From JABSOG01 sp041583135 (GTDB lineage Bacteria > Pseudomonadota > Gammaproteobacteria > Enterobacterales > Alteromonadaceae): DNA of 28,576 nucleotides. Made by a program: the position numbers and the translations under genes. The DNA is taken from positions 1-28,576 of the forward strand of contig JBFHGJ010000076.1 of NCBI GenBank assembly GCA_041583135.1. Direction: 5' to 3'. The notes beneath the pieces were generated by a model. That model saw only the letters and a program-made list of their open reading frames with translations. It was not told the origin of the DNA and ran no database searches. How positions within the stretch are numbered: the stretch's first letter is position 1; each line of letters opens with the position of its first letter. Of the stretch, positions 24,701-28,576 are shown in pieces.

Positions 24701-26427
24701 TCAAAGAGATACGAACGGTTGATTTTGTACAAAGCTACAACTACAACAGTGTAAATGTGTTGGAAGATGAGTCTTTAACCATCGTTGCCGACAACAAAGT
24801 GCTTACCCTGGATTATGGCTATGACGCCATGGGAGCATTGGCCAGTTTGAAATATCCGGGGGATACTCAGCCTATTGAATATGCACCGGATGCCTTTGGT
24901 CGTGCTACCAAGGCCGTGCGTGACTTTGGCAGTGGATTGCAAGACGTGTTTGCTTTCCCGGGAGTGTCTTATCATCCCAATGGCATTATCGAAAGTTTTA
25001 CCTATGGCAATGGCATATTGCACCAAACCAACTTAAACCAGCGTTTGGCTCCTCAATATATCAACGATTTCGGTTTGCTTGACCTCACTTACAGCTACGA
25101 TGACAACAACAACATCACTTCGTTGCTCAACGCTCGTGAGAATGGCGCATACAGCCTGACCAGCTTGAGCTATGACGGTTTAGACCGTCTGACTGCAACT
25201 GTTGGTGGTTCTAAGATAGGTTCTAGCAACCTGACTTACGATGGTCTCGGCAACATTCTAAGCTACAGCAACAACAGCTTGGTCAATGGCCATAATTTGT
25301 CTTACACCTATGACAGCCGCATGCGCCTGTCAAGCCTCAGCGGCAATGGCAGCAGCGGCTACGACTTTATGCAAAGCAATGTCCCCCTTAGTGACAATAA
25401 CGATAGCTATGATAGCAGAGGTAATGTTATTCACAACGGTAAGCGCAGTTTTGAATACAACCTTGCCGGTCAAATGATCCAATCGGAAAGTTACAGCTAT
25501 CTTTATGACGGCCATAATCGCCGTATTCGAGAGCAAAACAGCAAAGGCGTTAGCTACAGCTTCTACAGCCAATCTGGCCATCTGCTTTATCGTGAAACCC
25601 AAAATGGCGGTATTAAATATATCTTCTTAGGTGACAAACAAATCGCCAAAGAAGGTGCCGGTGTCAACATTCAAGCCGGCAGCAATATGAATTACAAACC
25701 CTTTGGTGAAAGTATCGAAGCCCCACGTGACGATGTTGGTTATACCGGTCATAAGTTTGATACGGATCTCGGGCTGAACTATATGCAGGCACGGTATTAT
25801 GATCCTAAGATTGGGCGATTTTATGCGAATGATCCTTTAAGCTTTAGGGATATCCATAGTTTTAATCGTTATGCGTATGCAGCAAATAATCCATACAAGT
25901 ATGTAGATCCAGATGGGAAGGATTTTACGTCTCTATATATTTCTATTGACATTCCACTTGTCGGTGGGCTTGACGTTGGAGTTGTTCAATTTGATGATAT
26001 TGTTGACGGAGAGTATAGAAATGATATAGGAGTGTTTGCGACTGGCAGTGTGCCAGCCGGAAACTTAGCCGAATCAGGTATGCTTATTAATGCAGGAAGT
26101 AAGCCACTTAAAAAAGGTTTACTTGGAGCTTCAATTGGCTATGGGCAGGGAAATCATACAAGATCAACATTTGAAGGTACAAATGCCAGTATTAAGGCTG
26201 GTCTTGGTCCTATTTCTCTTGAAGGTGGCGGTTTGTTAACTGAAGGCGAATATACTGGTAGTATTGAAATAGGACCTAAATTAGGTCTTGAGGCGTATGC
26301 CCAAGGTACTGTTGCTTTTACTGTTGGTGATGCATTTTCGGCTGTCGGAAATGCAGTTAACTCAGCATTTGAAGCACTTCGCGACTATACAATAGAGACA
26401 GTATCGGATATTGGAGTCTATGAGTAA
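21754..26427 (+). CDS. Exported RHS/YD-repeat protein with variable C-terminal tip
   Basis: A 1557-aa precursor; ATG 21754 has GGAG 9 nt upstream (an ATG at 21739 lies directly on AAGGA and is less likely). A long signal peptide runs to about residue 39 (LSAPVMA). An N-terminal domain (about 70-230, EMIGLQGREIKLVYDDVDIPG) precedes many YD repeats (YDDRGMIASATDSVGRTTTYEYD; YDGLDRLTATVGG; YDGLGNILSYSNNS). The RHS core is at about 1320-1388 (VGYTGHKFDTDLGLNYMQAR, YYDPKIGRFYANDPLSF, NPYKYVDPDG). The HTDxLGSP motif expected just before YKPFGE is absent, and so is the GGxN self-cleavage signature. Residues 1389-1557 are a Gly-rich, beta-like tip that I do not recognise, with AT-richer DNA. There is no PAAR or VgrG part, so export is by Sec, not type VI. 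Possible roles are a contact toxin, an adhesin or a secreted toxin. Confidence 0.92.
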   Translation: MKLEIIAQSIAQAVSLSKSLTRPLGVLSLTAALSAPVMAVTLDDTVTSSSSDTSQPSEEETMYAPQDYISDFPGEMIGLQGREIKLVYDDVDIPGNGGMDLVVTRRINFWGRMGILLPSINLTRSSDSTTSNEAYNDSCLGDYYKLNVYMGGDRLTSAGVATSADVPSGTIAVYGNNVYLACDPNNSNIAELHLPDGKKHRFIPDNEATPRLLKLFETVDRYGNRINYEWEYLYKDGQVNNRRISKISRQDSPTLTHEVNFVYDTIEYSNGNTSEELTQITWNNGTKSVSYGYDDRGMIASATDSVGRTTTYEYDPENGGWLYKVITPTGLSVTYTLIRPNGRAGAGGGAKSENESSFWAIENETPITSIRPRSDWLMGGEEYFAVSSRTIEGPGIEPRTFKYVDDIIYGTSESQLYIIQQDYDGEEDLITAYTFRHSPNTNLHGRIRQVRLYSTRTSSEQDYQTLPSNALLYQKDTVWQQLGMSTNVGCTDRTRLNIINQQDCRRFVTASTTVKIRNSDGDDVFTTTYSDYNTYGTSGKQIQQFGNNSRMIKQSYDHDIEQWILNQPRLKQIGATEGTLEAVEENVYYDKNHSDYPFYLEQTKSFGVWQKKFSQYHSHGGVQKVEYNALLTGSGVSGNRYTEYQDYKLGTAQMTKVPNRYGSGTMTSSNELDTSSAIRVETHTDFNGHVVYKGFDDKGRELYVDYADANQADVRFEYIDGSTSSGPVTIEQRCVLNGNRSNCDGDVLLTTTTTYSAKMKPLSVAKSDGFTTIYQNTQYDALDRAVKVSYPSYMSGHEEGKSTSYDPMGRVTSHTVYGGGTTTTNYLQENKVAVTDPRGNVTTTSYQAFDGPSYKTATRIESPESVTTDIAVNVFGETVSVTQSGLRNGVAISDTETRLYNSRHQLCMIKRNDVGNSYFKFNAIGETIWQAAGVSGSSCDNDGSALSSQKISFAYDNLGDKWIESFGDNTPQRTYTLDNNGNLKEIRTVDFVQSYNYNSVNVLEDESLTIVADNKVLTLDYGYDAMGALASLKYPGDTQPIEYAPDAFGRATKAVRDFGSGLQDVFAFPGVSYHPNGIIESFTYGNGILHQTNLNQRLAPQYINDFGLLDLTYSYDDNNNITSLLNARENGAYSLTSLSYDGLDRLTATVGGSKIGSSNLTYDGLGNILSYSNNSLVNGHNLSYTYDSRMRLSSLSGNGSSGYDFMQSNVPLSDNNDSYDSRGNVIHNGKRSFEYNLAGQMIQSESYSYLYDGHNRRIREQNSKGVSYSFYSQSGHLLYRETQNGGIKYIFLGDKQIAKEGAGVNIQAGSNMNYKPFGESIEAPRDDVGYTGHKFDTDLGLNYMQARYYDPKIGRFYANDPLSFRDIHSFNRYAYAANNPYKYVDPDGKDFTSLYISIDIPLVGGLDVGVVQFDDIVDGEYRNDIGVFATGSVPAGNLAESGMLINAGSKPLKKGLLGASIGYGQGNHTRSTFEGTNASIKAGLGPISLEGGGLLTEGEYTGSIEIGPKLGLEAYAQGTVAFTVGDAFSAVGNAVNSAFEALRDYTIETVSDIGVYE

Positions 26428-26435
26428 TAGTAACT

Positions 26436-26606
26436 ATGATCATATTCGATGTGATAATTGAGGGTCTGAGCCTAGGGTATGCTCACGAGTTCATTGAACT
26501 TAAAGGATTGAAAAAAGCAAAAGGGTCAAGCCCAGTTTTCAATAAACAGATGATTGGATTTGCCACAGCAGCGGGGTTTTGCTTTTGGGGCGAAATCATC
26601 ACTTAA
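26436..26606 (+). CDS. Small ORF directly after the RHS tip, candidate immunity/accessory protein
   Basis: A 56-codon frame (ATG 26436, TAA 26604-26606) begins 8 bp after the RHS stop and ends 2 bp before the right-hand hairpin. The product starts MIIFDVIIEGLSLGYAHEFI and ends GFATAAGFCFWGEIIT, with hydrophobic stretches at both ends and a Lys-rich middle. Its AT-leaning codon use resembles that of the RHS tip. In RHS loci the immunity gene usually sits exactly here. The ribosome binding site is poor, and the frame is short, so it may be truncated or non-coding. I do not recognise its family. Confidence 0.4.
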   Translation: MIIFDVIIEGLSLGYAHEFIELKGLKKAKGSSPVFNKQMIGFATAAGFCFWGEIIT

Positions 26607-26608
26607 CC

Positions 26609-26670
26609 GGGGTCGGAGTCGGTGGCATTGGCGAACGCTATGCGTTCCCGTTGGCACCGACTCTGACCCC
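26609..26670. repeat. Long imperfect hairpin with GGGGTC-type arms
   Basis: The arm GGGGTCGGAGTCGGTG (26609-26624) matches the reverse complement of 26655-26670 at 15 of 16 positions. An inner GAACGC/GCGTTC stem has a 3-nt loop. It resembles GGGGTCAGAGTC-type REP elements associated with RAYT transposases (general knowledge, unchecked). It separates the RHS island from the convergent POT gene and may terminate both. Confidence 0.75.
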
Positions 26671-26678
26671 AGCGTTCA

Positions 26679-26706
26679 CCAATCACCCCGATTGGGCGTC
26701 CTGCCC
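26679..26706. repeat. Two small overlapping hairpins beside the long hairpin
   Basis: CCAATC-ACCCC-GATTGG (26679-26695), overlapped by GGGC-GTCCT-GCCC (26694-26706). The 21-nt stretch 26684-26704 recurs with two mismatches at 17783-17803, next to the left palindrome cluster. These hairpins end 9 bp before the POT gene stop and could serve in its termination. Confidence 0.6.
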
Positions 26707-26715
26707 AGCGGGAAA

Positions 26716-28260
26716 TTATGCTTTGGCTTGTTGAGTGCCTTGTAGGCCAAACAACCATTTGCCATAGAGATAAATACCTACCGCAGAGAATACGCCGATA
26801 CCACCGATGATGTACCACGCCATGCCGACGTTGTGAGATGAGTAGAGCAACTGAGTCAGGGCTTGTGGCGTATCGCCTGTAAAGCTCACCAACTGATTGA
26901 ACGCTTCGCCGGTTGGGATCTTGTCGATATCAACAGCTGGCATGCCACGCTCAAGTAGCAACTCACGCGAGAAGTCTTCTTTTGAGGCAAAGGTTTTGTA
27001 GATACGCATACCAAGAAAACCTTCTAAGGTATTGCCGATGCCTTGTGGCAACATCACAAAACCTAAATACATGGCGGTTTTGTCTTTTGGCGCAATATTA
27101 CTCATAAACTCGTTCTTTTTCGGGCTAAGCAGCATTTCGCCAACACTGAATAGTGCTACACCCAACAAGGCCATCCAAGCGAAGTTGAACAAGCCGATCA
27201 CCATAATGGCAATGATTGAGAAGATACAGCCCACCAACATGGAAGTGGTGATGCGATACTTGGCGCTGATGGCGGCAAACAAGAAGCAGGTGGTCATGAT
27301 CATACCGGCATTAAGATTCACCATGCCTTCTGGTAAAATCCTGGTGCCTTCATCATTCATGCCCAAAAAGAATTGAAATACGCCGTTGCTGGTGCCTTGG
27401 GCGCCAAATAAGTCTTGTACGATAACTGAGGTGTCCACCCAGTCGGCAACGTGCCAAGGCAATACGTCGAACAGAGCGAAGAATAAGAACCAAAAACCCG
27501 AAAACACAATCATATACCAGTAGACGATGGGTTTGGCGATTTCTCTAAGAGCGGCTTTGAATAAAAATTCCTGTTTGACTTCGCCGCTTTTGACCTTGCG
27601 CTTGAGTTCCAAGCGTTCTTCTTTGCCCGGCTCTTTATACATCAGCAGGAATACAAAGTTCAGGGCGATGATGGCAGCGCAGGCATAAAATACGTTTTCC
27701 CATGCCATTTGGCGGAAATGGGCGGCGGTGAGCGGGCCTAAGAAACCACCGATATTGACCACTTGGTAGAAGATCCCCCAAGCCATGGTGCGGGTTTCGC
27801 GTTTGGTGGCTTTGGCCAGCGTGCCTTGTATGCCGGGTTTGAAAATACCGGTGCCAAAAGCGAGCAAAATGGCGCCGAGCATAAAGCCGTAGTAGCTCGG
27901 AAACCAAGCCATCACTAGGTAACCGCCGATCTTGATGATGGTGGAGGCAAAAATGGTTTCTTTATAGCCCATGCGGTCGGCAACGCCACCTAAGATGATG
28001 GGCACAAAAGACATCACCAATGCCCAAATACCGAGAATATTGGCGTATTGGGTTTCTGTGATCCCCAAGCCGCCATTGGAGGCCGGATCGCGAGCATAAA
28101 GCCCTGCGGTTGATTTCACGCCGTAGTAAGCCAGCCTTTCAACCAGCTCCATACCGCCCACCAGCCAAAACACGTAGCCTAAGCTGATGATGGATGCCCA
28201 CATGCCGAGTTGTTTGACCTCGGTTAAATCATTGTCGGCATAAATATTGGAGTTACTCAT
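26716..28260 (-). CDS. POT-family proton-coupled peptide transporter (MFS)
   Basis: A 514-aa inner-membrane carrier with 12 or more helices. The proton-coupled oligopeptide transporter (PTR2) signature ExxER is at residues 38-42 in MELVERLAYYG, and a second hallmark, FGTGIFKPGIQGTLAK, lies at the helix 4 region. The central loop is charged (KEPGKEERLELKRKVKSGEV). It imports di- or tripeptides with protons, and its substrate cannot be narrowed. Start ATG 28260 has GAAG 8 nt upstream. It is convergent with the RHS operon. The upstream gene on the same strand (28399 onward) is 138 bp away, so a separate promoter is likely. With the M20 and M28 peptidases elsewhere in the window it fits a peptide-using lifestyle. 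Confidence 0.92.
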   Translation of the reverse strand: MSNSNIYADNDLTEVKQLGMWASIISLGYVFWLVGGMELVERLAYYGVKSTAGLYARDPASNGGLGITETQYANILGIWALVMSFVPIILGGVADRMGYKETIFASTIIKIGGYLVMAWFPSYYGFMLGAILLAFGTGIFKPGIQGTLAKATKRETRTMAWGIFYQVVNIGGFLGPLTAAHFRQMAWENVFYACAAIIALNFVFLLMYKEPGKEERLELKRKVKSGEVKQEFLFKAALREIAKPIVYWYMIVFSGFWFLFFALFDVLPWHVADWVDTSVIVQDLFGAQGTSNGVFQFFLGMNDEGTRILPEGMVNLNAGMIMTTCFLFAAISAKYRITTSMLVGCIFSIIAIMVIGLFNFAWMALLGVALFSVGEMLLSPKKNEFMSNIAPKDKTAMYLGFVMLPQGIGNTLEGFLGMRIYKTFASKEDFSRELLLERGMPAVDIDKIPTGEAFNQLVSFTGDTPQALTQLLYSSHNVGMAWYIIGGIGVFSAVGIYLYGKWLFGLQGTQQAKA

Positions 28261-28398
28261 AATTGTTCTTCAACTGTATGACAAATAAACCTTGGCATTG
28301 TACATGAAATGTTAATGAAAAGAAAAATCGCCCGTAGGCTTGGTTATCTATTTGTTTAACAAGATGTTTCGTCAGTTGAAGGATAACGGTTGTGGTGT

Positions 28399-28576
28399 TT
28401 ACCTCGTTGTGGCGCATTCAGTTAAAAAGCGCATGATGCCAAACTCTTGCAGCCAAGCAATTTGTGCATGATTGGCCAATAAGAAATGACCGGCGTAGTT
28501 GATGCCATTGGCAAAAATGCCGTCTAAGTTATTGCTGCTTCTTGGTACGATTAACATCCAGTCGCTGCCGAGCAGC
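28399..28576 (-). CDS. C-terminal end of an ATP adenylyltransferase (Ap4A phosphorylase)-like protein, partial
   Basis: Minus-strand frame entering from the window edge; the last 58 codons are present, with the stop at 28399-28401. The visible sequence contains DWMLIVPRSSNNLDGIFANG and INYAGHFLLANHAQIAWL. It matches the C-terminal part of bacterial ATP adenylyltransferase / Ap4A phosphorylase-type proteins (pattern W-ML-VPRS--...-G...N...-AG-LL), which phosphorolyse dinucleoside polyphosphates. The catalytic HIT-like motif lies beyond the window. It precedes the POT gene on the same strand. Confidence 0.6.
   Translation of the reverse strand, partial: LLGSDWMLIVPRSSNNLDGIFANGINYAGHFLLANHAQIAWLQEFGIMRFLTECATTR

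Noticed and set aside
21754..26427. Type VI secretion RHS effector
   Set aside because: It has a Sec signal peptide, no PAAR domain, and no VgrG, EagR or Hcp gene nearby.
26554..26745. 63-codon ORF across the right-hand hairpin
   Set aside because: Runs through the inverted repeat and into the antisense of the POT gene; its low-complexity pattern is due to the hairpin.

Overview
The window looks like chromosome of a marine gammaproteobacterium close to Shewanella or a related Alteromonadales lineage. This rests on gene content and on protein style (YhhW-type pirin, AzoR, selD-selU-ypeB operon, FlgO/TPR membrane protein, POT-type peptide carrier, Ap4A phosphorylase-like end). It is an inference, because no rRNA or other phylogenetic marker is present. 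Coding density is high up to about 17.6 kb. No tRNA, rRNA, CRISPR array or transposase gene is visible.

Layout. (1) 2-2.5 kb: a pirin/quercetinase-like protein and a LysR regulator on the minus strand, with an azoreductase divergent from the LysR gene and a perfect LysR-type box between them; azoR ends in a clear rho-independent terminator. (2) 2.5-2.9 kb: a gene-free stretch between convergent genes, packed with palindromes (one is a perfect 34-bp palindrome). (3) 2.9-9.1 kb: an unusual regulator joining a degenerate sigma54-activator AAA domain to an AraC DNA-binding domain; a long spacer of about 0.9 kb; a TonB-dependent receptor; and a membrane-anchored M20 peptidase resembling PM20D1, which overlaps the receptor gene tail to tail. 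(4) 9.3-13.7 kb: a membrane protein with FlgO/TolB-like and TPR domains, a membrane acyltransferase, and a divergent membrane-bound LytTR regulator. (5) 13.8-16.1 kb: a selenium operon, selD-selU-ypeB-like, with 1-nt TAATG overlaps at both junctions. (6) 16.3-17.7 kb: a secreted M28 zinc peptidase.

(7) 17.7-26.7 kb is an accessory island. It begins with a cluster of GGTGTC-A-GACACC palindromes. It continues with a small exported protein of unknown function and a two-gene operon of exported giants: a 1038-aa cadherin/fibronectin-like protein and a 1557-aa RHS/YD-repeat protein. The first protein ends with an RHS-core signature (HTDLLGSP) that is missing from the expected place in the second, which suggests a split RHS system or a broken ancestral one. 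The RHS protein ends in an AT-richer, unrecognised C-terminal tip, followed after 8 bp by a previously unlisted 56-codon ORF that is a candidate immunity or accessory gene. The island ends in a long imperfect hairpin carrying GGGGTC-type arms, and a 21-nt word next to this hairpin also occurs (19/21) next to the left palindrome cluster.

(8) 26.7-28.6 kb: a POT-family peptide transporter and, cut by the window edge, the C-terminal end of an ATP adenylyltransferase (Ap4A phosphorylase)-like gene. The RHS operon and its flanking repeats are the most unusual part of the window.
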